From positions 1 through 60,532 of the IMG/VR virus record IMGVR_UViG_3300021085_000031: 60,532 bases of DNA. The stretch is one strand, 5' to 3'. This document shows positions 30,663 through 40,599 of this stretch, piece by piece. The notes under the pieces were generated by a model. The model had not been told where the DNA came from and made no database searches. It worked only from the letters and a program-made list of their open reading frames with translations. Positions within the stretch are counted from its first letter, which is position 1. Every line of letters begins with the position of its first letter. Source of the DNA: a virus. The position numbers and the translations under genes were made by a program.

Positions 30663-32029
30663 TGTCATCTGGTAAAACTACGCAGTCGCAACAATTTAAG
30701 ATTGTTGAAGCGGTAATCAGTGCCGACAGATTTGGGGGTAATGATACTGCTTCTTTTGACGTGCGAACTTCTGTGGTAGAACTTAGTTTATTTGAAAGTT
30801 TAGATAAACCATACCTTACGGGTCAGTTGGTTCTTTTGGATGATAAAGCACTATTTGATACGATTCAGTTTCAAGGGACAGAAAGATTAAATATTAAAAT
30901 GGCTTCCGTTGATAATGACTTAGATGTTATCATGGAACGTACATTCATTATGACAGGTATAGAAAAGTCTGTCAAGTCAAATGCAAACGGAAAGTCTAGT
31001 GTATTACTATTCACATTATTAGACGAACATGCATTCTTATCCAATCTAAAAAAGATTAGTAAGTCCTTTAATGGTCGAATTGATGAGATATTGATTAAGT
31101 TACTTGCAACAGAAATGAATTTGGATATTGATTTATCTTATCTATTTCTACCAGACGGGAAAAGAACTCTCCCAGTACAATCAAACATTAAGGGTATTAT
31201 ACCCAATCTCACACCTATAGAAGCGGTTAAGTGGTTGACCAATCGAGCTACGACAATCACGGGTTCCCCATTCTTTACTTACGCATCAATGCATGATAAT
31301 AACCTACGTTTGGGAAATCTTGATGCAATGTTATTTCAACCCGCATTCAACGAGAAGATACCTTACACATATAACCCAGCAAACATAGCGGGTGCGGATA
31401 GTCAGACAGAATTTGAAAAGACGTTTACAATTAAATCATTGACGGTATCAAAACAAGCGAACACACTCAAGTTAATTAGAGAGGGTGCGGTTGGTTCTAT
31501 GTTACAGAACACAAATTTGAATACGGGTGAGGTGAGTCGTAATCACCATAGTTTCAGGGAAGTGTTGACAAAACTTAAAACACAGAACATTATTGGAAAT
31601 TACCAAAATGTATTCGACCCCGCATTTAAAATGAACGAGACTTTCGTTGACGAATATGACTCACGTATATATCATACAATAACATCTTCAGGAACTTATG
31701 GCAGATTTAAATCATATCATGATGAATATGATGGAACTAAGATGCGAAAGAAATTGGAGAGACGAGCCATTCTCAATCATCTATATAAGAACATGTTGAA
31801 TGTTGTTGTCGAAGGTGCGGGATTCATCATATCAAAAGCAAGTGTTGGTGACGTAGTTAATCTAATGATTGTGAACGATAATGTTGAAGCGTCAGCCAAT
31901 GCCGCAAAGGGTGAACTTGTTGATAAAGCAAAGTCTGGTGACTTCATTATCTATGACACAAGACATACATTCGCTGGTACACAACACACAGTATCAATGA
32001 ATGTTTGTAAATTGGAGAGAGAAGAATGA
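30662..32029 (+). CDS. gp27: gp27-like baseplate hub protein
   Basis: 455 residues. FKIVEAVISADRFGGNDTASFDVRTSVVELSLFESLDKPYLTGQLVL is the barrel-type start of T4-like hub proteins. The centre (ATEMNLDIDLSYLF, TPIEAVKWLTNRATTITGSPFFTYAS) and the C-terminal VEGAGFIISKASVGDVVNLMI fit gp27 / late-control-D-type hubs, which connect the trimeric spike with the tail tube. Larger than T4 gp27 (391 aa). Next to the gp5-like lysozyme, its partner in T4. Confidence 0.7.
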   Translation: MSSGKTTQSQQFKIVEAVISADRFGGNDTASFDVRTSVVELSLFESLDKPYLTGQLVLLDDKALFDTIQFQGTERLNIKMASVDNDLDVIMERTFIMTGIEKSVKSNANGKSSVLLFTLLDEHAFLSNLKKISKSFNGRIDEILIKLLATEMNLDIDLSYLFLPDGKRTLPVQSNIKGIIPNLTPIEAVKWLTNRATTITGSPFFTYASMHDNNLRLGNLDAMLFQPAFNEKIPYTYNPANIAGADSQTEFEKTFTIKSLTVSKQANTLKLIREGAVGSMLQNTNLNTGEVSRNHHSFREVLTKLKTQNIIGNYQNVFDPAFKMNETFVDEYDSRIYHTITSSGTYGRFKSYHDEYDGTKMRKKLERRAILNHLYKNMLNVVVEGAGFIISKASVGDVVNLMIVNDNVEASANAAKGELVDKAKSGDFIIYDTRHTFAGTQHTVSMNVCKLEREE

Positions 32030-32892
32030 ACCCTATTCTATCGGAGTTCTACGGTGACAACACACGGTGGTTTATTGCGACTGTCGTGGATGCATCTCCC
32101 CCATACGGTTTTGAGGGTCGAGTAAAGATTCGTGTTCATGGTCTACACACCCCATCCACACGACTGATTCCACAAGCAGATTTACCTTGGGCCCAGTGTG
32201 TGATTCCTACTACAGAAGGTGGTGCGTCTGGTATCGGACGGATGCCTCAATTACAACCAAGTGCATTGGTATTTGGTATGTTTATGGATGGAGTCAACTC
32301 ACAGACACCTATTGTATTAGGTTCTCTTCCACACATTGAGTTTCCTTCAACAATACAAGTTGGTCAGTCTAACCAAAAACTCAAGTCCGATAATAAACCA
32401 GAGGAAGTCTGGGACAATGTTGCGGCTGAAAATACACCAGATATAATTGACATCGAAGACACTAATACAGAAAAGGTTGCTCTTAATGTCCAACGTCAAA
32501 GAGAAAAAACTTCGGTTGCCTTCTTTCTAAACTTGGGGTATACTTTAAAACAATCTATAGGATTAACTGCGGCTTTGAGTTTTGTTTCTGGTGGTATGAC
32601 CACAGGTAGAAACACAGACAATAAAGGTATCGGTGCATTCTCGGAAGGACGTTATTCTGAATTACAGAAGTTCTCTAATGACTACGACACGTTCCTTGTA
32701 CAATTATCCTTTGTCGCATATGAGTTAAACACTACACAGTCTAGTACAAACATTAGATTGGTAAACGCCACGAAATTGAATGATAAAGGTATTTGTCAGA
32801 TTGTTTCTAAATACTATCTGGACAGACCCGATGCAGCTTCTATCAAAGCGATTGAAACGGCTGCCGAAGAATTAATGAATAGGATATCATAG
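32026..32892 (+). CDS. gp5: gp5-like hub protein: OB domain plus tail lysozyme
   Basis: 288 residues. Residues ~14-110 form the gp5-type OB domain (WFIATVVDASPPYGFEGRVKIRVHG, DLPWAQCVIPTT, VFGMFMDGVNSQTPIVLGSLP). Residues ~165-285 look like the phage-tail lysozyme domain (SVAFFLNLGYTLKQSIGLTAALSFVSGG, IGAFSEGRYSELQKFS). It lacks the C-terminal beta-helix needle of T4 gp5, which is supplied by the gene at 35003. It would cut peptidoglycan during injection. Four-nt overlap with the hub gene. Confidence 0.75.
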   Translation: MNPILSEFYGDNTRWFIATVVDASPPYGFEGRVKIRVHGLHTPSTRLIPQADLPWAQCVIPTTEGGASGIGRMPQLQPSALVFGMFMDGVNSQTPIVLGSLPHIEFPSTIQVGQSNQKLKSDNKPEEVWDNVAAENTPDIIDIEDTNTEKVALNVQRQREKTSVAFFLNLGYTLKQSIGLTAALSFVSGGMTTGRNTDNKGIGAFSEGRYSELQKFSNDYDTFLVQLSFVAYELNTTQSSTNIRLVNATKLNDKGICQIVSKYYLDRPDAASIKAIETAAEELMNRIS

Positions 32893-35013
32893 ATGTCATT
32901 AAATAAACAAAACTTAAACGTTCTTCTTGGTTCTGAAATAAGAAAGAAACAAGAACCGACAGACCCGTTTGTTCGTAAGGGAGAGGTGGCCGTTCAGGAA
33001 ATCTTTGTCAAAAGAAATACCATAGTTGGTCAAAAAGACGGACAAATTCTTGGTGGTATTAAGACATTAGGACAATCCACAAACTCCAGTGAAGAAGTTA
33101 TTACCAGTGCTATCGGTCAAATTACGGATGACCTCCCCGCATTGTCTGGTGCGAAGGGTAACCTTCTAGAAGTTTCTTTTGATACCGTATTAGACTCTGA
33201 CGGAAAGTTCTTGCGATTCAAGTTGCCTACAGATTCCGATGGTGGTATTGCACTTGCACCCATCATTGCGGATAGTAATGGTGAACTGTTTCGTGGTGTT
33301 GGTCGTGATTCTGATAACCCTGCTCGTTCCTTTGGTACGCTATCAACAACTGTTACTTCCTTGACAGGTCTTCCCGCACTTAGAGCAAACAAGCCTACAT
33401 CCGCACTTGCAGTTATATCTGATGGTACTGCTCAAAGTATTGCGGAATGTGTCAGTGTTGCAGAAGATAAGAAATCAAAAGACTTTGCAGAGATTGCTGC
33501 ATTTACTGATGTCATTGAAGCAATGAAACCACCTGCTTCGGTAAGTGGTGGTTTGTTTGGTAAGATTAAAAAAGCAATGAGTGCAGTAAGTTTTGCGGGT
33601 GGTTTGACAGGTACTCTGAGTCAAATTGCACCTCTAGCCTCGTTGAACGAACAGGTTGCTTCTATTGGTGATAAAATTGATGCAATTGCTTTGCCTGGCA
33701 ACATTGGTACAATTGGTGAATTAAATGAACTTGCACAGAATGTGATGGCAACTCCAGGCGAATTGCTACAGGGTGCGGGAGACTTGGTAAGTAATTTTAC
33801 TGGACAGTTTGCTCAGGATGCACTGGCACAATTCCAAAGTTTGAAAGACACTTTACCAGACCTTCCTAGTGTGGAAGATGTTGTCGGTACAGACTTGACC
33901 GATGTTAAATCTGCACTAGACGAGTTTAAGGAAGCCGCAGATAACTTTGATACCAACTTCGATAATAGAACTGAAATGGGATTGGGTGGAGTATTACAAA
34001 ACCTATCCGAGAGATTGTCGGGGGCAGCTGCATCATTTATTCAAAACATAGTTCCAGGCGGTATCATAACTTCTGACGAAGAACGAAGAAAGATTTTAGA
34101 ACAATTTGGTTCGGGTGACGAGAATCAAAAGAAAGAAGCTGTCAAAACGTTAACTAAGAAATCTAATAACGTAACTAGTCGTATGAAGGATATCTTGGAT
34201 AAAGATACTAGGTCAACCAACACTCTTGATATGCAAATCGAAATGATTGAAACGGCAAGAAAACAAGATGTCCCCGAACAAGAGATTGCTATTGCACAAC
34301 AAGAGATATCCAGAATTAAAGAATCTATGGAGGAACTAAATACTACTATCAGTGGTACAGTGGTTATAGATGCTGACCTATTTGATGAAGGAGTACCAAT
34401 AGACAATTCATCAAGATGGAGTGGCAAGAATAGTCCAGATGATGTCTTTACTATGGTATCGTCCGTAGAAGAATTAGATGCAGAGATGCAGAAAGTTTAT
34501 CGACCAATTACTGAAGTGGTTGTTCATGCAACCGAGACCTTTACTAATAAAGATATTGGTTCGATTGAAATAAACAATATGCAGATTGAATTGGGTCACG
34601 AGGGTATTGGATACCATTATGTGATTCGAAGAGATGGTAGACTGCAACGTGGTAGACCAGTTAATACGGTGGGCGAACACGCACCCATAAACGGACACGA
34701 TGCGTTTTCGATTGGTCTTGCATTGGTAGGTGGACTTAATGTGTCTTCGGGTGATAACAACCCTACAGACTATAGGTCTTCTCAATCGTTTACTAGAGAA
34801 CAGTTTACGACATTAGAGAAATTCATAAAGAGTTTCTATCGTAGATTCCCAGGCGGACAGGTCTTCGGTCACAACGATATTGACGAGACAGAATTTGACC
34901 CATACTTTGATGTTCCAGATTATGTAGAATCGGTATTCAGAAAGATAAACAAAACTACTGAACCATTGATAACAGGCCCACTCTCAGAAGCGGAGATTAA
35001 TAATGACAACTAA
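32893..35013 (+). CDS. Baseplate protein with C-terminal amidase domain
   Basis: 706 residues. A long N-terminal structural part with helical stretches (~200-480, coiled-coil patterns such as IEMIETARKQDVPEQEIAIAQ) is followed by an Amidase_2/PGRP domain: EVVVHATETF (zinc His545), YHYVIRRDGRLQRGRP, HAPINGHDAFSIGLALVGG, FTREQFTTLEKFI and FGHNDID...FDP (His660, Asp669), as in T7 lysozyme and N-acetylmuramoyl-L-alanine amidases. A second wall-cutting activity next to the gp5-like lysozyme. Confidence 0.75.
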   Translation: MSLNKQNLNVLLGSEIRKKQEPTDPFVRKGEVAVQEIFVKRNTIVGQKDGQILGGIKTLGQSTNSSEEVITSAIGQITDDLPALSGAKGNLLEVSFDTVLDSDGKFLRFKLPTDSDGGIALAPIIADSNGELFRGVGRDSDNPARSFGTLSTTVTSLTGLPALRANKPTSALAVISDGTAQSIAECVSVAEDKKSKDFAEIAAFTDVIEAMKPPASVSGGLFGKIKKAMSAVSFAGGLTGTLSQIAPLASLNEQVASIGDKIDAIALPGNIGTIGELNELAQNVMATPGELLQGAGDLVSNFTGQFAQDALAQFQSLKDTLPDLPSVEDVVGTDLTDVKSALDEFKEAADNFDTNFDNRTEMGLGGVLQNLSERLSGAAASFIQNIVPGGIITSDEERRKILEQFGSGDENQKKEAVKTLTKKSNNVTSRMKDILDKDTRSTNTLDMQIEMIETARKQDVPEQEIAIAQQEISRIKESMEELNTTISGTVVIDADLFDEGVPIDNSSRWSGKNSPDDVFTMVSSVEELDAEMQKVYRPITEVVVHATETFTNKDIGSIEINNMQIELGHEGIGYHYVIRRDGRLQRGRPVNTVGEHAPINGHDAFSIGLALVGGLNVSSGDNNPTDYRSSQSFTREQFTTLEKFIKSFYRRFPGGQVFGHNDIDETEFDPYFDVPDYVESVFRKINKTTEPLITGPLSEAEINNDN

Positions 35014-36523
35014 GAATGACAATTATAATATTAGGGTCGAGAAGATTGGCGAGGGTACAGAGAATACTCTAGGTGTTCCTTTAGATGGAATGCAAGACCC
35101 TACGGGTGAGTATCCCAAACGTGAATATAACTATGGGTCATCAATTAACAAAGCTGCACGTGGTTCCAAAACAAACAACCTCTATGTTGGGGGTGGTGAC
35201 ATTGGTGTGTCCTTGGGTATTGAACCACAGAGACCATCCGAGTATCCATTTAACCAAGTACAAGAGACTATCTCTGGTCACGTAATCGAACAGGATGACA
35301 CGCCTGGCGGTGAACGAGTACTAATCAAACATCGTACTGGTGCGGGTGTAGAGATGAGAGCAGATGGTTCTGTTATCATTTCCGCAGTGAACAACAAGGT
35401 AGAAGTGACTGGTGGTGACCAGACTGTTATCATTGAGGGTAATGGTAATCTCGTGTATCAGGGTAACTTGAACATGAAGGTGACTGGTGACTATAATGTT
35501 GATGTGGGTGGTAACTACAATGTCAATGTTGGTGGTAGTCTACGTGAAGAGATTCAACAGAATCACCGAACCATCACAACAGGTAATCGTGAAGAGACTG
35601 TCAAGAAGACTAAGACTAATCGTACACTGAGTACCGTTACAGATGTTATGTTGGCAGATTATAACCAATTTGTCAAGCTCGACCAAAAGAATTTTGTTGA
35701 AGGTAATATAGAGATTGCTGCAGAAGACAATATTCTCATCTCAGGTAAAGAAGCGGTTGCAATCTCAAGTAAGAATGCAAATATCACTGGTGCAAAGTAT
35801 GTATCCGTTATGGGACAGAAAGGTGCAATCGGTGGTAGAATGGTTGACTTTACTGGTAACGTATTCCAAGGTGGTGAAGGCCCAGTTGAGTTTAACTCAG
35901 GTGCGAACTTCTACGGTACATTCTTTGGTAAGGCATCTGAAGCATGGAAAGCGAATAATGCAAACAATGCTGACCTCGCACTTAGGTCGTTTTACGCTTC
36001 TAACGCCAACAAATCACTAACGGCCGTTTCGGCAACTGCAGCGCTGACAGCGGGTTCGCTAGGGGCGTCTGGACTTGGGGGTAGTCCGCCAATCATATTG
36101 GCGGCGAGTGTTCACTTACCTAAATTTGCTGATGAGTTTCAGTATCCAAGTTCAGGCCCTGCCGAGACACAGATTACGGGTGAGTGGGTAGTAGGTCAAG
36201 TGGTCAATGGTGACTATGCAATCCGAACTGTTGTAATTGATGGTGGTGATGTATTGTTGACCAAGACTCTCCTATCAGATGATTACGAAGATGTGTTTGA
36301 TAAAGTTCCGACTACCCAAGAGATTCGTTCTGCATTTAGAAACAAATCTTCTCGTGAAAAGATTGGTAGTATTTTGGTATCCGAAGAGAAACTTAATCCA
36401 GAATATAAAACAAAGAGTCCGCCCGCAGTGGGTAGGACAGTGAAGAAATCCCCATCATCTAGATTTGGATTTGAACCGATTGGTAATGCAATTGAGAATA
36501 GAGGAAAGAGGTTTACACCATGA
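35003..36523 (+). CDS. Beta-helix central spike protein
   Basis: 506 residues. After an OB-like or linker N-terminus, residues ~110-300 carry repeated short strands with Val/Asn/Gly (VIISAVNNKVEVTGGDQTVIIEG, NLNMKVTGDYNVDVGGNYNVNVGG, IEIAAEDNILISGKEAVAISS), typical of the gp5/VgrG triple-stranded beta-helix needle. It probably supplies the membrane-piercing spike missing from the gp5-like protein. Around 36000-36110 the DNA is unusually GC-rich and contains an 8-bp palindromic stem (36086-36104). Confidence 0.65.
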   Translation: MTTKNDNYNIRVEKIGEGTENTLGVPLDGMQDPTGEYPKREYNYGSSINKAARGSKTNNLYVGGGDIGVSLGIEPQRPSEYPFNQVQETISGHVIEQDDTPGGERVLIKHRTGAGVEMRADGSVIISAVNNKVEVTGGDQTVIIEGNGNLVYQGNLNMKVTGDYNVDVGGNYNVNVGGSLREEIQQNHRTITTGNREETVKKTKTNRTLSTVTDVMLADYNQFVKLDQKNFVEGNIEIAAEDNILISGKEAVAISSKNANITGAKYVSVMGQKGAIGGRMVDFTGNVFQGGEGPVEFNSGANFYGTFFGKASEAWKANNANNADLALRSFYASNANKSLTAVSATAALTAGSLGASGLGGSPPIILAASVHLPKFADEFQYPSSGPAETQITGEWVVGQVVNGDYAIRTVVIDGGDVLLTKTLLSDDYEDVFDKVPTTQEIRSAFRNKSSREKIGSILVSEEKLNPEYKTKSPPAVGRTVKKSPSSRFGFEPIGNAIENRGKRFTP

Positions 36524-37113
36524 TAGTACTAGTTGACCCAGTATATAATCCAAAGAATCAGGGACAGATTACATCTGCTACCAAGTTGGGGCCAGGCATA
36601 ACCATTGCAAAGTTTCTTGGTGCATATGGTGACAGAACACCGTTCAACCATGTGATTAGTAATTCCGCAAGACAACTGATTGCGAGACAATTATATCTCC
36701 AATCAGAAGCGATGAGAATCATTAATGGTAACACCGAAAACTTCAATGACATTCGCATGATTGTATCAGAGGGAATATACCAGTTAAGAGAAGGTGACAA
36801 GTCTGACGAAACCATGCAGAAAAAATCTGACGGTAGATTAGTATATTATCAGATAATCGACCAAGAAGGCAATATTAATTTAGAAAAAACTTTTGATGTT
36901 GCAGAATATCTCAAAGACTATATCAAGTTCAAGAAACTTTACTTAGATTACGATATGTACAATCCGAACAGAAAACTTACTGCACAGATAGGGATTGAGT
37001 TTCCTCCAGTACCAGAATCGTTTGATATTGCATTCAATGGTGAAGTTGAAACTCATTTTAATAATGAGTTGATGAGTAAGGATGAATTAGTAGAAATTAA
37101 AGAAAGTGCTTAA
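36520..37113 (+). CDS. Baseplate-operon protein, unknown (197 aa)
   Basis: Four-nt overlap with the spike gene. IVLVDPVYNPKNQGQITSATKLGPGITIAKFLGAYG and FNHVISNSARQLIARQLYLQSEAMRII show a beta start followed by helices. KYYQ-type strands (GRLVYYQIIDQEG) follow. Conserved position between gp5 and gp25 suggests a baseplate or assembly role. No T4 counterpart recognised. Confidence 0.55.
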   Translation: MIVLVDPVYNPKNQGQITSATKLGPGITIAKFLGAYGDRTPFNHVISNSARQLIARQLYLQSEAMRIINGNTENFNDIRMIVSEGIYQLREGDKSDETMQKKSDGRLVYYQIIDQEGNINLEKTFDVAEYLKDYIKFKKLYLDYDMYNPNRKLTAQIGIEFPPVPESFDIAFNGEVETHFNNELMSKDELVEIKESA

Positions 37114-37120
37114 AAAAGGT

Positions 37121-37128
37121 TATAAATA
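37121..37128 (+). promoter_or_regulatory. T4-type late promoter, 5 nt from gp25 start
   Basis: TATAAATA, then GAACT, then the gp25 ATG at 37134. This is the same 5-nt gap as at 26546, which puts the predicted transcription start on the start codon. Confidence 0.6.
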
Positions 37129-37133
37129 GAACT

Positions 37134-37583
37134 ATGGCAATACGAAGAGCGTTCGCACAAGAAGATACTGACCTACAGACTGCAACTGTAACGACCAGTC
37201 GTGTAAGACAGTATACTGATATCGACCTTACATTCAAGGCAAAACCGACTTCTGGAGAAATATATAAGAAGACGGATGCAGCTGCGGTGAAACAGGCGGT
37301 CAAGACCCTAGTGATGACAAATCAACTAGAGAAACCTTTTCGTCCCAGTTTTGGTGGGAATATGCAATCGCAGTTATTTGAACTTGCGGATAGAGGCAAA
37401 TCCTCTATGATAAAAAGGAACATCAAAGAAAACATAGAGATGTTCGAACCAAGAGCGAAGATATTGGATATAATGGTAAATTTGCAATCAGATGCACATT
37501 CTCTGGACGTAACAGTAAAATTTAAAGTAGTAAACACAGAAGAAGAAATCGTATTCACTACAACACTTGCAAGGTTAAGATAA
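37134..37583 (+). CDS. gp25: gp25 baseplate wedge protein
   Basis: 149 residues. QYTDIDLTFKAKPTSGEIYKKTDAAAVKQAVKTLVMTNQLEKPFRPSFGG, SQLFELADRGKSSM and LDIMVNLQSDAHSLDVTVKF are the gp25/GpW-like core shared by contractile tails. gp25 forms the sheath-initiating part of the wedge with gp6 and gp53. No ribosome-binding site is evident; the late promoter abuts the gene. Confidence 0.9.
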   Translation: MAIRRAFAQEDTDLQTATVTTSRVRQYTDIDLTFKAKPTSGEIYKKTDAAAVKQAVKTLVMTNQLEKPFRPSFGGNMQSQLFELADRGKSSMIKRNIKENIEMFEPRAKILDIMVNLQSDAHSLDVTVKFKVVNTEEEIVFTTTLARLR

Positions 37584-37584
37584 A

Positions 37585-39411
37585 ATGGCAACAACAATTA
37601 AATCGACATCACTAGATTTTGATGCAATCAAGAATAACCTAAAGACATTCCTTTCACAGAAGGATGAATTTACGGATTATAACTTTGAGGCATCTGGTCT
37701 CTCAAACATCTTGGATGTCCTTGCATACAATACACACTATAATGCATTGACAGCCAACTTTGCATTGAACGAGTCATTCCTTGGAACTGCACAATTACGT
37801 AGTTCTTTGGTATCTCTTGCAGAAGGTATTGGTTATATCCCAGATTCGATGACCTCATCACAAGCTATTGTGAAACTGTCTCTGAACTTGGCGGGTGTTT
37901 CTGACCGTACTGCACAGGTTCAAATCCCTAGAGGATTTAAATTCAATGCAACTGTTGATGACGAAGAGTTTGTTTTCCAGACACAAGAAGACATAAGTGC
38001 GGATGATAATGGTGAAGGATTATATGAATTTACAAACGCATCTGGTAGTAAGAATATTAAAATCTTCGAAGGTACTTCCAGAGTTAAGACTTTTCTGGTA
38101 GAGAGAAGTCAAGATAATGCAGTCTATATTATCCCAGATAAGAGTATGGATATTGATACTGCAATCGTCCGTGTCTATCAGACACCAACTTCTTCGGTGT
38201 TCGTACCATACACAAGTATCTTGAAGGCGAATACCATTAATGCAAACTCCACACTATTCATTCTAAAAGAATCTCCGAATGGACTCTTTGAATTATCATT
38301 CGGTAATGGTTCTACTTTGGGTGACGCACCCAAGACAGGTTCTAAAGTACAGGTTACATATCTTTCATGTAGTGGTGCTCTTTCTAATTCTGCAAAGGTG
38401 TTCGAACCAAATTCTAATGTATCAGTGGGTGCGGGTAGTTATGAACTAACGGTATCCACAGTATCGGCTTCGGTTGGTGGTTCTGCTAAAGAGTCTATCG
38501 AATCTATTCGTCAGACCGCACCGTTCCAATATGCATCTCAGAATCGAATGGTAACTGCTGCAGATTATTCTGCACTGGTACTAAGAAACTTTTCTACACT
38601 GATTAAGGATATGCAATCCTTTGGTGGTGAGGACGCATTACAACCTGAGTTCGGAACAGTGTTCCTGTCCATCTTGTTTAATGCGGATGTAGATGATACG
38701 ACCATACAGGTCACAAAAGATTCTATTCAAGACCTTGCAAAACAATTAGCAGTCGCATCATTTAATCTCAAGTTTACTGACCCAGTCAAAACTTTTATTG
38801 AGTGTAGAACATTCTTCCAGTTTAACGCTAACTTTACCACATTATCCAGAAACACTATTCAAGATAATGTAAATAATACTATTAAAAATTATTTTGATGA
38901 GAACACTGGTAAGTTCGGTCAATCATATAGACGTTCGAACCTACTGACTCTTGTAGATGATGTGAGTCCAGCTATCTTCTCCTCACGTTCTGAGACGTTT
39001 GTTCAGAGAAGATTCTCTCCAACACTGACTAAAATAGAAGACTACACGTTGAGATTTGCGGTGCCATTGGCATCACCCGATGATGTCCACTATAGGGTTA
39101 CATCGTCTCAGTTTGGTTTTAAAAACAAGACATGTATCATAAGAAACAAATTAAACAGTAACAAACTAGAAGTCTATAACAGTGGAGACAACGAAGTTAT
39201 TGTTGATAATGTTGGTTCCTACGAGGGAGATACTGTTCGTATCGTTGGTCTTCAGATAGATAACTACATTGGTGCAGATACTTTCATTAAGGTTTCTGGT
39301 AAACCAGCTAACGAGTCTGCGATTACTCCATTGAGACAAGACATCGTAGAACTTGACCTATCTAACACATTCTCAAGAATCGTTGATGTTGCGTCTGGGG
39401 TGACGAACTAA
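37585..39411 (+). CDS. gp6: gp6 baseplate wedge protein
   Basis: 608 residues. SLDFDAIKNNLKTFLSQKDEFTDYNFEASGLSNILDVLAYNTHYNALTANFALNESFLGTA and IESIRQTAPFQYASQNRMVTAADYSALVLRNF are hallmarks of T4-like gp6 (J-like baseplate proteins). gp6 forms the iris ring that holds the wedges together. Close to the T4 length (660 aa). Starts 1 nt after gp25; overlaps the next gene by 1 nt. Confidence 0.9.
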   Translation: MATTIKSTSLDFDAIKNNLKTFLSQKDEFTDYNFEASGLSNILDVLAYNTHYNALTANFALNESFLGTAQLRSSLVSLAEGIGYIPDSMTSSQAIVKLSLNLAGVSDRTAQVQIPRGFKFNATVDDEEFVFQTQEDISADDNGEGLYEFTNASGSKNIKIFEGTSRVKTFLVERSQDNAVYIIPDKSMDIDTAIVRVYQTPTSSVFVPYTSILKANTINANSTLFILKESPNGLFELSFGNGSTLGDAPKTGSKVQVTYLSCSGALSNSAKVFEPNSNVSVGAGSYELTVSTVSASVGGSAKESIESIRQTAPFQYASQNRMVTAADYSALVLRNFSTLIKDMQSFGGEDALQPEFGTVFLSILFNADVDDTTIQVTKDSIQDLAKQLAVASFNLKFTDPVKTFIECRTFFQFNANFTTLSRNTIQDNVNNTIKNYFDENTGKFGQSYRRSNLLTLVDDVSPAIFSSRSETFVQRRFSPTLTKIEDYTLRFAVPLASPDDVHYRVTSSQFGFKNKTCIIRNKLNSNKLEVYNSGDNEVIVDNVGSYEGDTVRIVGLQIDNYIGADTFIKVSGKPANESAITPLRQDIVELDLSNTFSRIVDVASGVTN

Positions 39412-40556
39412 TGACTAGTAAGAGAAATGATACTCTTATCGACATTGATAGAAGAGAGATTGCTTTTATTGAGCATCAAGTGGAGAATATTCTTCCCGCC
39501 TTCTTTCGTACCGAGTATCCGAAACTAATAAGTCTTCTTAAAGAGTACTATCATTTCGATGATGAAGAGACCTCGGCTGCAAGACTAATTCACGATTTGT
39601 TTTACAGTAGAGATATCACTCAAACAGACGTTGAACTTCTTACATATATTGAAGACGAACTCCTGTTAGGTCAATCATATTTTGAAGGTTTTACTGATAA
39701 ACGTGCTGCTGCAAAATACTCTAACCAATTGTATCGTTCAAAGGGAACTCAATTCTCTATCGAACAATTCTTTAGAACATTCTTTGGGGTTGACCCAGAG
39801 ATTACTTACACAAAAAAACAAGTATTCCAATTAAATGGTGGAGATGACTTTAAGGAAATAGAACTTGACGCACTCATGGAAGCATCAATAGGTTCTCCCG
39901 CCTTTCCTGCTACAACATATGGTCAGTTAGATAGTGATGGTGCAAGACTAACATATCAAAATTATCTGAAAGATAACTATAGACCAACATCAAGGATTGG
40001 ATTTGAATCACAGAAGTATCTGACTAATGATAAACTGTATCAGACATTTGCGTTACTAGTAAAGACTGACATATCAACATCTGAATGGATTCAACCTTAT
40101 AAACTGTTTGCACATCCAGCTGGTATGTATGTAGGTTCTGAGGTTCAGATTGTATCGGTGGTAGAAGATACCATGACCGCACCAAATGTTGTGCTAGAAC
40201 CACCACCACCCATTGCGGTTCACTCAACCGCATCATTTGGAGATACTGGTTTGACAGATTTAACCGCAATTGTAGATGACCTATATACTGATTCAGCTGG
40301 TGTATACAGTCGTATCAATGCAGAGTTTAATTCTGTCGAAGACTTCTCTCTTGAAGAGATACAGACAATCAATAATCAGTATTCATCACTGCGTGAAGCA
40401 CAGATTGCAAGTTCACCCACATTTGATGATTCGGATGAGGTTGGAACAAACGGTATGGACTTGAGTAACAACTACTCTTGGGAAACTCTTGACCAACAAA
40501 AACATCAATGGTGGAGTGCTGACTCTGACCAATACTTAAAAAGTTTTACACTATAA
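39411..40556 (+). CDS. Baseplate-type structural protein (gp7 position)
   Basis: 381 residues. DIDRREIAFIEHQVENILPAFFRTEYPKLISLLKEYYHF and YSNQLYRSKGTQFSIEQFFRTFFGVDPEITY look like a conserved baseplate/wedge protein found after gp6 in marine T4-like phages. It is much shorter than T4 gp7 (1032 aa), so the link to gp7 is only positional. A Pro-rich linker and acidic C-terminus follow. Confidence 0.55.
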   Translation: MTSKRNDTLIDIDRREIAFIEHQVENILPAFFRTEYPKLISLLKEYYHFDDEETSAARLIHDLFYSRDITQTDVELLTYIEDELLLGQSYFEGFTDKRAAAKYSNQLYRSKGTQFSIEQFFRTFFGVDPEITYTKKQVFQLNGGDDFKEIELDALMEASIGSPAFPATTYGQLDSDGARLTYQNYLKDNYRPTSRIGFESQKYLTNDKLYQTFALLVKTDISTSEWIQPYKLFAHPAGMYVGSEVQIVSVVEDTMTAPNVVLEPPPPIAVHSTASFGDTGLTDLTAIVDDLYTDSAGVYSRINAEFNSVEDFSLEEIQTINNQYSSLREAQIASSPTFDDSDEVGTNGMDLSNNYSWETLDQQKHQWWSADSDQYLKSFTL

Positions 40557-40567
40557 CCTAAAAACCT

Positions 40568-40575
40568 TATAAATA
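40568..40575 (+). promoter_or_regulatory. T4-type late promoter
   Basis: Exact TATAAATA, ~25 nt before the ATG at 40600. It opens the structural/fibre unit. A similar CCTTATAAATA context occurs at 28721 and 56667. Confidence 0.65.
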
Positions 40576-40599
40576 GTTAAATAACAAACGGACTATAAA

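Noticed and set aside
36086-36104. Perfect 8-bp palindromic stem CCGCCAAT-CAT-ATTGGCGG
   Set aside because: It lies within the spike gene with no T run and an open frame through it, so it is not supported as a terminator; a recombination site cannot be shown.
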